From Candidatus Methylacidithermus pantelleriae (GTDB lineage Bacteria; Verrucomicrobiota; Verrucomicrobiia; Methylacidiphilales; Methylacidiphilaceae), in contig NZ_CAJNOB010000012.1 in NCBI RefSeq assembly GCF_905250085.1, positions 112,149 to 176,148 of the forward strand: a stretch of DNA of 64,000 bases. Direction: 5' to 3'. How positions within the stretch are numbered: position 1 is the stretch's first letter; every line of letters begins with the position of its first letter. Below the pieces are notes generated by a model that made no database searches, was not told where the DNA came from, and saw nothing but the letters and a program-made list of their open reading frames with translations. The translations under genes were made by a program, and so were the position numbers. Of the stretch, positions 47,508-55,590 are shown one piece after another.

Positions 47508-48254
47508 CTAGGTTTTGCTTCCTTGGGCCGCTATTTTTTCAATGGCTTTTTGAATTTCCCAAGGATCGCCCAGATACCTCCCAGGACCCTTTGGCACACC
47601 GTCCGTTCCGAGTGAGTATACCAAGGGAAAGCCGGTCGGAATATTCAACTCGACAACTTCCTTAGGAGATAACTGTTCCAAATGCATGACCAGGGCACGG
47701 AGACTATTCCCGTGCGCAGAAACAACCACCGTGTGGTAGCGGTGCAATGCTGGAAGGATCTCCTTATCCCAATAAGGTAGAACACGCAGGAGCGTATCTC
47801 GCAGGCTCTCTGCCCTAGGAAGAAGCTCCGGCGGAACTTCCCGGTAGCGGGGATCCCATTGCGGATGCCGTGGATCCTCTAGCTCCAAGGGTGGAGGTGC
47901 CGACTCGAAGGATCTCCGCCACTTCCGGAATTGTTCCTCTCCATAGCTAGCAAGCACCTCGGCTTTTTTCAGGCCCTGGAGGGACCCATAATGTCTTTCA
48001 TTCAAACGCCACGAAAGAAATACGGGAACCCACATCCGGTCCGTACGGTCCAGCACAATCCAGAGAGTTCGTATCGCCCGCTTTAATACGGAGCTAAAGG
48101 CCACTTCGGGGTAAAAACCTGCCTGCCGGAGAAGCTCCCCGGCTCGCTCGGCCTCCCTGTACCCTTCAGGCGATAGATCTACGTCGGTCCATCCGGTAAA
48201 ACGTCCCTCTTGATTCCACAGGCTTTCCCCGTGACGCAAAAGAACCAGGATCAC
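47508..48254 (-). CDS. gpmA: 2,3-bisphosphoglycerate-dependent phosphoglycerate mutase
   Basis: 248 aa. Interconverts 3- and 2-phosphoglycerate in glycolysis and gluconeogenesis. The histidine-phosphatase motif VLLRHGESLWNQEGRFTGW (in part: LLRHGESLWNQ) supplies the phosphorylated His (residue 8); LNERHYGSLQG carries the proton donor Glu; VVSAHGNSLRALVMHLE the second active His. Start GTG 48254 is supported by AAAGGAGG upstream. It is convergent with htpX. Confidence 0.95.
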   Translation of the reverse strand: MILVLLRHGESLWNQEGRFTGWTDVDLSPEGYREAERAGELLRQAGFYPEVAFSSVLKRAIRTLWIVLDRTDRMWVPVFLSWRLNERHYGSLQGLKKAEVLASYGEEQFRKWRRSFESAPPPLELEDPRHPQWDPRYREVPPELLPRAESLRDTLLRVLPYWDKEILPALHRYHTVVVSAHGNSLRALVMHLEQLSPKEVVELNIPTGFPLVYSLGTDGVPKGPGRYLGDPWEIQKAIEKIAAQGSKT

Positions 48255-48711
48255 CTCTCTGGAACCTCCTTTTCCTTAGAAAACCCTCGCCAGGTCTCCT
48301 CTTCAACGTGAAGCACCTTGCATTCCGCCGGAAAACCACGTTCGCCCTAAGGAGGGACTAGCGTCTGCCTCTAGCGGCTCATCAAACTCTCCTTGTGGTT
48401 CTGCGTTCCTCGAACCCCAAAAGAATCTCTGGCACAATCCCAGCATCCGAAGCAACACTCTTGAGGCCCACTCCTCCATGGTTTTTTCTGCACTCTTTCC
48501 TTGGAATCCAAAACCTCCCTCATAGATTTTCTTTTGGGCGGACCAAAGGTTGGTCAAGTTCCCAAACATCCGGAGACCCCTTCGAGTTCTCCTCTTTTTT
48601 TCGAACAACAACCTTGCGCCACGCCAACCTAGCATCAAACCAAGCGGTACGCCCGAACCAAAGACGCCTCTTTCTTAGAACCACGGAGGAGTGAAGAGGC
48701 GCAAGCCCAAA
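48255..48711. other. region between gpmA and OprB-like porin
   Basis: About 455 bases including a possible small gene (48303-48638, listed separately). No other feature was found. Confidence 0.4.
48303..48638 (-). CDS. possible small protein, unrecognised
   Basis: 111 aa from ATG 48638, or about 88 aa from an internal ATG at MFGNLTNLWSAQKK. The middle is amphipathic and charged (SAEKTMEEWASRVLLRMLG), the ends are basic. The MFGNL start is reminiscent of YbaB-type proteins but nothing after it supports that. No Shine-Dalgarno. It lies between the OprB-like porin and gpmA on their strand. It may be spurious. Confidence 0.25.
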   Translation of the reverse strand: MMLGWRGARLLFEKKRRTRRGLRMFGNLTNLWSAQKKIYEGGFGFQGKSAEKTMEEWASRVLLRMLGLCQRFFWGSRNAEPQGEFDEPLEADASPSLGRTWFSGGMQGASR

Positions 48712-50178
48712 TCAATACTCGAAATGGAGACGCAGGGCAACAAGATGCACCGGTCCACGGTCCTGGTTGTAGCCAGGGTTGGCGATTCCCTGGTAATCCA
48801 CCGCAAGCTTGAGAGGCCCTGCAATATGCGCTTGATAATAAATCTCGCCACCCCCTTCCGGCCCGTGGGTAAGCGCGCCATCTCCGATCATAAATGTCAG
48901 TCCACCAAGGGCTAAGTATTCGGCGTGAATCGACGAAAGGTCATCGACAAACCCTCCGATCCCCATGGTGTCCTGGGGTCTCCCCCAAGCGGAACCGTTG
49001 AGTGAGATCCCTCCGGCTAGGCTGCGATCTGCATCCGTAAACTGCATCACCTCAGTATCCCCCGTTCTCCAACCCAGACGCAAAAAAACCCCTAGCCAGT
49101 CCGTACACTCTTGATCGAAACTAAGCGCTACACCGTACTCGTAACGGTAGGCACGCGTGAGGACGAGATCAGGCGTTGTTCCAGTAGCCACCGCCTCAGC
49201 AATAGCCTCTGCGTACTTTCCTGCGTACGATCGTTCGACCCAGCCCAGGATTCGACAGGCTCCAGGATGCCCTGCCAGCTTCCAATCCCATTCCCATTCC
49301 ACAGGAACTTGCCATGCACGAAAGATACTCCAATTCATGGCTAGCCCATTCGGTACTAAGGGAGTAATGAGATCCCCCACCCGGAATGCCCAAGTGCTAT
49401 TGCGGATTTCCATAACGATCCCGTAGGTCGAACCAATTGAGTCGGCCGCATAATCGTAGGCTAGGGTGTTGACCAACGCCCAGTTCATGAACTGGTTGCG
49501 AGGATCATTCGCATAGCGATTTTGATCAAAAAAATATCCGGCCCAAAACCTTCCGACCGCAAACGTCACATTGGGTTGGGGAAGAGTTCCTCCGAGCTGC
49601 AAAAGACTGGGTGGAATTCGGGCTCTCGGATCTCCCAGAGGAATCACCTGCTGAAAGAAAACATTGGGGAACCAGATGTACCCTGGGCTTGACCCCACCT
49701 TATAGGCTTCCCCGCTGGGAAATGCGGCAACCCCCAGGGTAGTATTCACCCCAAACCCTTGGTAATATTCCACATCGGCGTAGAACGCCGCTCCTTCCCA
49801 CAGCCGCACCCCCGCCAAAAGATCCAGATCCAAGGTTTCGCGGATTTGCCCGCCAGTCGACAAACTATTCGTCCGGGGGAAGGTATAAGCCGCTGGAAAG
49901 GGAGGATAACCCTGTGAAAGGAATGTCCCCTGGGTATGGAGGGCCCACGTTTGCGTTTTCTCCCCTTCTCCCTTCTGCGGAGGGTCTTCGCTGGGTCTTT
50001 CTTGAAGCAGGCTTGGGGAAGAAAGCGCTGAGCTCCAACCAGGCATTGAGACAGCTTCTGGCAAGCCGGTTTCTTCGTTGAAAACCCAATCGTCTTGCCC
50101 CCAAAGAGAAAACCGAGCCATGGGACAACAAAAAAGAAAAACCAAAACGATTCCCCCGTACGGTTTCATCCTATCCAT
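48712..50178 (-). CDS. carbohydrate-selective porin, OprB family
   Basis: 488 aa from ATG 50178 (ATG 50169 is three codons later). Signal peptide KPYGGIVLVFLFCCPMARFSLWG (in part: IVLVFLFCCPMARF). Barrel features match OprB-like proteins: GGQIRETLDLDLLAGVRLWE (in part: LDLDLLAGVRLWEGAAFYAD), GRFWAGYFFDQNRYANDPRN, MNWALVNTLAYDYAADS, and a C-terminal aromatic strand (VALRLHFEY). Such porins take up sugars or other small solutes across the outer membrane. A good sigma70-type promoter lies about 260 bases upstream (50444-50472). Confidence 0.85.
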   Translation of the reverse strand: MDRMKPYGGIVLVFLFCCPMARFSLWGQDDWVFNEETGLPEAVSMPGWSSALSSPSLLQERPSEDPPQKGEGEKTQTWALHTQGTFLSQGYPPFPAAYTFPRTNSLSTGGQIRETLDLDLLAGVRLWEGAAFYADVEYYQGFGVNTTLGVAAFPSGEAYKVGSSPGYIWFPNVFFQQVIPLGDPRARIPPSLLQLGGTLPQPNVTFAVGRFWAGYFFDQNRYANDPRNQFMNWALVNTLAYDYAADSIGSTYGIVMEIRNSTWAFRVGDLITPLVPNGLAMNWSIFRAWQVPVEWEWDWKLAGHPGACRILGWVERSYAGKYAEAIAEAVATGTTPDLVLTRAYRYEYGVALSFDQECTDWLGVFLRLGWRTGDTEVMQFTDADRSLAGGISLNGSAWGRPQDTMGIGGFVDDLSSIHAEYLALGGLTFMIGDGALTHGPEGGGEIYYQAHIAGPLKLAVDYQGIANPGYNQDRGPVHLVALRLHFEY

Positions 50179-50833
50179 AAGACATTCGCTCTCTCTAGAT
50201 CCAAGGATAGCTCGCTTTACCTCCGTTGGGTTACCACGCCAGAAGCCCTGTTCGTGAGCTGGCACATCCGCCCGGAAAACCCCGAGAACCCGAGAAAGTC
50301 GTGGTTGGTTGCTTTTTCTCGCGCCCGATTCGCTCCCTGCAGGTTTTCGTGCAACAACCCTCGGTTGCTCATGGACCGGCGCCAAAGCATTTCTCTTTCT
50401 GGAGATTCCCTTTCAGGAAGGAAGATTGTGGCGCCATGAGTTTGCTATATCAATCATTGTTTTAACTGACAAATCAATAGGCCTTCCCCTCCCGTATTCT
50501 CTCCCTCGGGGAAAACAATCTCTTTTGCTCGATGTTCGTCCCGGAAGTACCTCGGACTGCCGATCCCAAAGGACGAGGTGGATAGACGCAAACGAGGTTA
50601 GTCCCGACTAGAGGGTCTTGGAAAACACAGGAAAAAATGCCTCACGACCGGATAACTTCCTGGTCCCGTTGGGTTTCTCTTCTTCCTCGCAACACCTGCC
50701 GCGTTCTTTTTTCCTGTCACCCACTTGCCCCGCGGCGCGACGAGCCCCAGAAAAGGAAGCATGGGTAGGTTTTTGGAAAAGCCATCCGGTCCAAAGAAGT
50801 CCTTCGGGTCTTTTCACGCCAAAAAATCCTGGG
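50179..50833. other. upstream region of the OprB-like porin
   Basis: About 650 bases. It contains the promoter candidate at 50444-50472 and no convincing gene; plus-strand frames here lack motifs. The mRNA of the porin would have a leader of roughly 260 bases. Confidence 0.4.
50444..50472 (-). promoter_or_regulatory. sigma70-like promoter candidate for OprB-like porin
   Basis: On the minus strand TTGTCA (50472-50467), a 17-base spacer and TATAGC (50449-50444) give a near-consensus -35/-10 pair in an A/T-rich patch that stands out from GC-rich surroundings. The start site would be near 50437. Confidence 0.45.
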
Positions 50834-50907
50834 AGGCGGGGGTCGGATTCGAACCGACGAATAGGGGTTTTGCAGACCCCGGCCTTAGACCACTTGGCTA
50901 CCCCGCC
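50834..50907 (-). tRNA. tRNA-Cys (anticodon GCA)
   Basis: 74 nt on the minus strand. Acceptor GGCGGGG pairs with CCCCGCC, discriminator U as usual for Cys. The anticodon loop reads CTGCAAA (anticodon GCA), and the T-arm is GTCGG-TTCGAAT-CCGAC. CCA is not encoded. Confidence 0.93.
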
Positions 50908-50959
50908 GGGCGTTTTGGACCCAGAAACACCTTCGCTTCCGTGTCAGAAAAGTACGCGC

Positions 50960-51664
50960 CTAGTCAGCCCCTGCAAATGCCAATTGAAAGTCTTCCAGAT
51001 ACCGTGCAAATTGGCTTTCTCCATAAAACACTCGCGCTTCCTCCAGCCAGTGCCGTACCTCCTCCGTTTTTCCCTCCCGTTTCGCTCGGGCTGCTTTGGC
51101 AAAGTAATAAGCTGGCTCCGTGGGATCAAAAGCATCCAATTTTGATCCGATTCGATCCACCCTCCCGCTGTTGCCCAATAAAAGCTCGCAATAGTAAACT
51201 TTAAGGAGAATAGCCGGGTCATCCCCTGCTCTCCGTAGGTATTCCTCATAGTGCAGGCGAGCCCGTTCCAGAGATCGCTTCCCCAAATAGGCGTCTCCGA
51301 GAAATCGATGGGTCATGGCAGAATCAGGATTTTCCTTAAGCGCCTTCTCTAGCCACTGCCGAGCTTCCTCATAGTTTTTGCTAGCCAGAGCCACTCTCCC
51401 GCACAACCCAAGCACGTACGCATCGGAAGGCCAGAGCTTTTTTGCCTTTTCCGCGTTCTCCTTGGCCAACTCTAGATCTTTGCGCCCAAGGGCAACCAAG
51501 ATCGTCCGAATAAGATCCTCTCTCTCCGAGGCCTCGCGCGCGGGGTTGTGAGGGCTGCTGATGGGGGAATTCTTGGAAAACATGGGGCTTCCCCTTAAAA
51601 GAAGGAGGGACACAGGCGCTGCGAATATGACCGCCCAGAACCAACGACGATTTACTCCCAACAT
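50960..51664 (-). CDS. membrane-anchored TPR protein
   Basis: 234 aa from ATG 51664. N-terminal anchor or signal (WFWAVIFAAPVSLLLLRG), then tetratricopeptide repeats of about 34 residues: ALGRKDLELAKENAEKAKKL, VLGLCGRVALASKNYEEARQWLEKALKENPDSAMTHRFLGDAYLGK (in part: YEEARQWLEKALKENP), LERARLHYEEYLRRAGDDPA. It probably scaffolds protein-protein contacts in the periplasm or at the membrane. An upstream in-frame start (51727) would overlap pgl by 23 bases. It follows pgl on the same strand, 40 bases away. Confidence 0.75.
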   Translation of the reverse strand: MLGVNRRWFWAVIFAAPVSLLLLRGSPMFSKNSPISSPHNPAREASEREDLIRTILVALGRKDLELAKENAEKAKKLWPSDAYVLGLCGRVALASKNYEEARQWLEKALKENPDSAMTHRFLGDAYLGKRSLERARLHYEEYLRRAGDDPAILLKVYYCELLLGNSGRVDRIGSKLDAFDPTEPAYYFAKAARAKREGKTEEVRHWLEEARVFYGESQFARYLEDFQLAFAGAD

Positions 51665-51704
51665 TCCTGCGCCCGTCCTCCCATGCCCTTTCTTTTGTAT
51701 TCGG

Positions 51705-52391
51705 TTAGGTCCAGCACCATTGAACAAAGGTTCTGTTCGATAGCAAGCGACTCACCGGAAGCAAAGGATCCCCCGCAGCCAATCGATCCAGTGTTTTCCT
51801 TTTTCCTTGTCCCCGGACAAGAAGCCACAGGCAGCGTGCATGAACTAAAACGGGTAACGTAACCGTGACCCGAAGGAGACCGTCGGGAGCTCTTCTCGCG
51901 ACCCCTGTGTACTGGCGTACCTCTTCGAGCAAGGGATCTCCGGGAAAAAGAGAGGCCACATGCCCATCGACACCCATGCCTAAAAGGACCTGATCGAAAA
52001 CTGGTGGCTCCCCTGCTAGCCCCACAAGCTCTGCGGCGTAGCGCTGGCTAGCTTCTATCGGATCGCAAGCCAAGTGCCAGGAATGAAACATGGATAAAAA
52101 ACGCTTCTCTTGCCCGAGCGTTCGCCGAACCACTCTCTCATTGCTGCGCTCATCCGAAAGGTCCACCCAACGCTCGTCCCCAAGCCACCAGTGAATGTTT
52201 TCCCACGGGAGGTCGGGGCAGCCTACCAGTCTCTCATAAAGTGGGACCGGCGTCTGTCCTCCCGCAAGAAGGACCAGGCAACGGCCTTGCAGCCGTACCA
52301 CCTCTCGAACCCGAAAGGCAAACTCCTGCCCCAAACCTTCAACCCAAGCTTCCAGGCCCGGATAGAGCCTCCAATGGATGCAACTGCCCAT
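51705..52391 (-). CDS. pgl: 6-phosphogluconolactonase
   Basis: 228 aa. Hydrolyses 6-phosphogluconolactone in the oxidative pentose-phosphate pathway. The NagB/Pgl fold is seen in CLVLLAGGQTPVPLYERL, IHWWLGDERWVDLSDERSNE (in part: GDERWVDLSDERSN), FDQVLLGMGVDGHVASLFPG (active-site GxGxDGHxASLFP) and VTVTLPVLVHARCLWLLVRG (in part: VTVTLPVL). It lies 50 bases after gnd on the same strand, so the two enzymes are made together. Glucose-6-phosphate dehydrogenase is not in the window. Start ATG 52391. Confidence 0.93.
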   Translation of the reverse strand: MGSCIHWRLYPGLEAWVEGLGQEFAFRVREVVRLQGRCLVLLAGGQTPVPLYERLVGCPDLPWENIHWWLGDERWVDLSDERSNERVVRRTLGQEKRFLSMFHSWHLACDPIEASQRYAAELVGLAGEPPVFDQVLLGMGVDGHVASLFPGDPLLEEVRQYTGVARRAPDGLLRVTVTLPVLVHARCLWLLVRGQGKRKTLDRLAAGDPLLPVSRLLSNRTFVQWCWT

Positions 52392-52441
52392 TTGCCGTCT
52401 ACATCTTGTTCCTTGGGCGTTCGAGAGGTCGCTGCCTTCCT

Positions 52442-53935
52442 TTAACGTGAGCGATTTCGCATCTTCTCTTTCGCTTTCCTGGCTTCCGTAGCCCAGTCGG
52501 TGTGAAAGATTTCTTGCGGAGCCAGGTCCTGCCGCGCATACCCGTGAGCTCCAAAATAATCTCGTTGGGCCGCAATAACGTTTGCAGGAAGCTTGCTCGA
52601 ACGGTATCCGTCGTAAAAGGCGAGGACACTCGAAAGCCCTGGCACCGGCACACCCAGCCGGATGGATGTGGCCACGGCCTCCCTCAAACCTTCCTCATGT
52701 CGGCCCAGTTCGCGACGGAAATACTCGTCCAAAAGAAGACTTTCCAAAGCAGGATTGCGAAGAAACGCGCTCCGAACCCGCTCCATCACGGCGCTGCGGA
52801 TAATGCATCCCGCCCTCCACACTTGAGCTACCTTTGCGCAGTCCAGCTCCCATCCGTACCGCCTGGAAGCTTCGATCAGGAGCCGGAACCCCTGCGCGTG
52901 GGCCACAATCCGTCCCACGTAGAGAGCCTTTTCCCAATGAACAATCCCTGCCTCCAGGCACCCCACCTCAAGAATCCCTTGCGGCCCCAGTAAGACTCGG
53001 GAAGCTCTCATCCGCTCTTCCTTCCACTGGGACAAATCGCGGGCAAAGCAAGCTTCCGCCACCACCGGCAACGGAACACCCAGCTCCAACGCCGCTTCCA
53101 CTGCCCATCGCCCAGTTCCCTTTTGAGGAACGACATCCAAAATTCGATGCACCAGCGGTGTCCCATCGGCTGCCTGTACGGTCATAATGTCCCGGGTGAT
53201 CTCAATGAGATAAGACTCCAAATCCCCCCGGTTCCATTCCTCCAAAATCTCGCCCACTTCGCGAGGGCCGATTCCACAGCCAACCACAAAGAAGTGGTAG
53301 GCCTCTGCAATACACTCCATATCGGCATACTCAATCGCATTATGCACCATTTTGACAAAGTGCCCGGCACCACGGCTACCCATCCATTCGCAGCAAGGAA
53401 GACCGTCGGCTGCCTTTGCGCTTATCGCCTGCAACATCGGTTGGATTTCGGGCCACGCTTCTTTCCTGCCTCCAGGCATAAGGGAAGGCCCAGAACGAGC
53501 GCCAGCCTCCCCCCCGGAAACCCCCATCCCCACAAAAAGAATTCCCCGGGACGCAACTTCTTCGAGACGACGCTCCGTATCTTTATAGTGGGAATTCCCC
53601 CCGTCGATAAGGATATCACCCGGCTCCAACACAGGTAAGACGTCTTTGATCACCTCATCCACGGCGGGTCCGGCTTGAACCATCAGAAGGATCTTCCTTG
53701 GCCTTTTGAGGAGCGTGGCAAGTTCTGCCGGCTTGCGAGCCGAGCACAGCCGTTTGTCCGGACCCACCTTGGCCAAAAACTCCTCCGTTCGGGACCAGGT
53801 CCGATTGTAAACCGCAACCGAATATCCGTGCTCTTCAAAATTCAGCGCTAGATTCTGCCCCATGACGCCAAGCCCAACCAGGCCCACGTCACACGACGAA
53901 TCCTGGCAACGGGACTGAGAGGATCGCTTTTTCAT
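52442..53935 (-). CDS. gnd: 6-phosphogluconate dehydrogenase (decarboxylating)
   Basis: 497 aa, the long dimeric form. Converts 6-phosphogluconate to ribulose-5-phosphate with NADP reduction. N-terminal Rossmann motif VGLVGLGVMGQNLALNFEEHG (in part: GLVGLGVMGQNLALNFEE), NRTWSRTEEF, IDGGNSHYKDTERR, FVGMGVSGGEAGARSGPSLMPGG (in part: GMGVSGGEAGARSGPS), catalytic HFVKMVHNAIEYADMECIAE (in part: KMVHNAIEYADMECIAE; Lys and Glu), and IIRSAVMERV near the C-terminus. ATG 53935 is backed by AAGGAG. First gene of a gnd-pgl-TPR series. Confidence 0.96.
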   Translation of the reverse strand: MKKRSSQSRCQDSSCDVGLVGLGVMGQNLALNFEEHGYSVAVYNRTWSRTEEFLAKVGPDKRLCSARKPAELATLLKRPRKILLMVQAGPAVDEVIKDVLPVLEPGDILIDGGNSHYKDTERRLEEVASRGILFVGMGVSGGEAGARSGPSLMPGGRKEAWPEIQPMLQAISAKAADGLPCCEWMGSRGAGHFVKMVHNAIEYADMECIAEAYHFFVVGCGIGPREVGEILEEWNRGDLESYLIEITRDIMTVQAADGTPLVHRILDVVPQKGTGRWAVEAALELGVPLPVVAEACFARDLSQWKEERMRASRVLLGPQGILEVGCLEAGIVHWEKALYVGRIVAHAQGFRLLIEASRRYGWELDCAKVAQVWRAGCIIRSAVMERVRSAFLRNPALESLLLDEYFRRELGRHEEGLREAVATSIRLGVPVPGLSSVLAFYDGYRSSKLPANVIAAQRDYFGAHGYARQDLAPQEIFHTDWATEARKAKEKMRNRSR

Positions 53936-54324
53936 TCGTACACAACTCCTTTTCCTTCAAGGGTACATGCACCTATCAGTTTCATAAAGCGGCTCCGACC
54001 AATGGAGAACTCTATCGCTCAAGAAAACAGACGCTCCGAACAAGGGGAAGTCATGGTTTTTTTACTAGAACATGCGTTCCCTTAACCTTCTTATATAGGG
54101 CGGACCATCTACCCAAGGACGCTCCAATCGACGATCCCTGCCCAACCGGGGAGAGAACAGACAAAAAATGCCGGAAGCTGACCCAAAGGCGTCCCGTTGT
54201 TCCCACAGCGACCGGTCTAACCCCTGGTTTCTCTGGGCTCTCCGATAAAGCCTCCGCCTTTTTCTTAGCAAGAGCGTGCACCAAAACCCAAAAACAAGGG
54301 CCCGCGGGACCTCCAAACGGGATC
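53936..54324. other. intergenic, upstream region of gnd
   Basis: About 390 bases between the phosphoesterase stop and the gnd start. No gene or clear terminator is seen; an A/T-rich run around 54053-54070 and 54084-54098 may hold the gnd promoter. Confidence 0.4.
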
Positions 54325-55563
54325 TTACAAGGGAAGCAAACCTGGATCTTCCTCGTAGCCTTTGCTTGCGGGTTGGGTTTCCCGGATGCTCTCCGGAACC
54401 AATTCCATGATCACGATCTCCGGAGGACTCCCTAGCCGCACGGGCGGCCCCCAGCTCCCCGCACCACTGGTCACATACAGATGCGTATCTCCTACCTTTC
54501 GATACCCATAGGCGACCGGAAACATCCGCCGAACGATCCAATTGAAGGGCCAGAACTGGCCGTTGTGCGTGTGACCGCAAACTACAAGATCTACCCCGCA
54601 CTGGACGGCCTCCTCTAGCGCCAGCGGCCTGTGGTCCATAACAATGACAGGAAACGCCGGATCGAGCCCTGCCAGAATTTCTCCAAGAGGCTGTCGGGAT
54701 TTGCCACCGGGAAATCGCTCCCCGGCAAAGTCCTCTCTCCCAACAAGGACAAGCCCAGCGTCCAAAAGAGTCGCTTCCTCCCGCAACACACGAATGCCGC
54801 ATCGGGCAAGGAATTGGACTGCGCCGTCAATCCCAACAAAAAACTCGTGGTTACCGGGACACGCAAACACCCCCCAACGGGCTTGAAGCTTTCGGAACAC
54901 TTCTCCAAAACCCTCCTCCTCGAGTCTTCGGGGAGGAGCATCCAGGAGGTCTCCCGGCAAAAGGACAATGTCTGGGGCCAGCTCCTGGATTGCCTCCACA
55001 ATTCGTTGGAGCTGTTTGGGGCTCACAAGGCCGCCCGCGTGAAGATCTGACGCCACGACCAGCCGGACCCCGACGGCTGGCCCGTTCCCCCTGGATAGCT
55101 CGAGCCGAAGCCTTCGAACCTGGGGCTTTTCCCCGATCCGATAACCAAAAAACAGAAGCCCTACCAGAGCGCTGGCAAAGGAAAAAACCCCAGGCAACCC
55201 CTGCAAGGCCTTGACAAGCCATGGAGCACCCCTTGCCGTCCTGGCCAACCAGCCGATCCCTTCCCAGGCGCTCAAAAGAAGAGATCCGTAAAGAACCCCT
55301 GGCAGCCAAAACGATCCTAGCTTGGAAACTTTACTGCCCAACCTCCAAGCCCCACGCCGCCGCAACCAAAGCCCCAAGGGATACACCCACGGCAGGCAGG
55401 CAACCAGGCACGCAAGAAAAACGGCAATAACCCCAAAGGAATGGAGATGGCACCAAAGCCGCCAGGCTATGTAATAGCTTGATCCAAAGTAAAAAACCCA
55501 AAGAGTAGCCACCCATAGCCGGACCTGGTTCCTCCTCATAGGCCTCTCATGGGCCGGCGGCAT
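54325..55563 (-). CDS. membrane metallophosphoesterase (LpxG/YkuE-like)
   Basis: About 412 aa from ATG 55563 (GTG 55587 and ATG 55539 are alternatives). Three or four N-terminal hydrophobic segments (SYYIAWRLWCHLHSFGVIAVFLACLVACLPW, in part: FGVIAVFLACLVACLPWVY; VLYGSLLLSAWEGIGWL; FSFASALVGLLFFGYRIG) are followed by a calcineurin-like domain: VVASDLHAGG, LLPGDLLDA, CPGNHEFF and VCGHTHNGQFWPFN. Relatives include YkuE and the chlamydial LpxG, a UDP-2,3-diacylglucosamine hydrolase in lipid A synthesis; LpxG function is possible but unproven. It lies 27 bases after carB on the same strand. Confidence 0.85.
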   Translation of the reverse strand: MPPAHERPMRRNQVRLWVATLWVFYFGSSYYIAWRLWCHLHSFGVIAVFLACLVACLPWVYPLGLWLRRRGAWRLGSKVSKLGSFWLPGVLYGSLLLSAWEGIGWLARTARGAPWLVKALQGLPGVFSFASALVGLLFFGYRIGEKPQVRRLRLELSRGNGPAVGVRLVVASDLHAGGLVSPKQLQRIVEAIQELAPDIVLLPGDLLDAPPRRLEEEGFGEVFRKLQARWGVFACPGNHEFFVGIDGAVQFLARCGIRVLREEATLLDAGLVLVGREDFAGERFPGGKSRQPLGEILAGLDPAFPVIVMDHRPLALEEAVQCGVDLVVCGHTHNGQFWPFNWIVRRMFPVAYGYRKVGDTHLYVTSGAGSWGPPVRLGSPPEIVIMELVPESIRETQPASKGYEEDPGLLPL

Positions 55564-55590
55564 CGGAGCAAGGACGGCCGCTGCCACTGG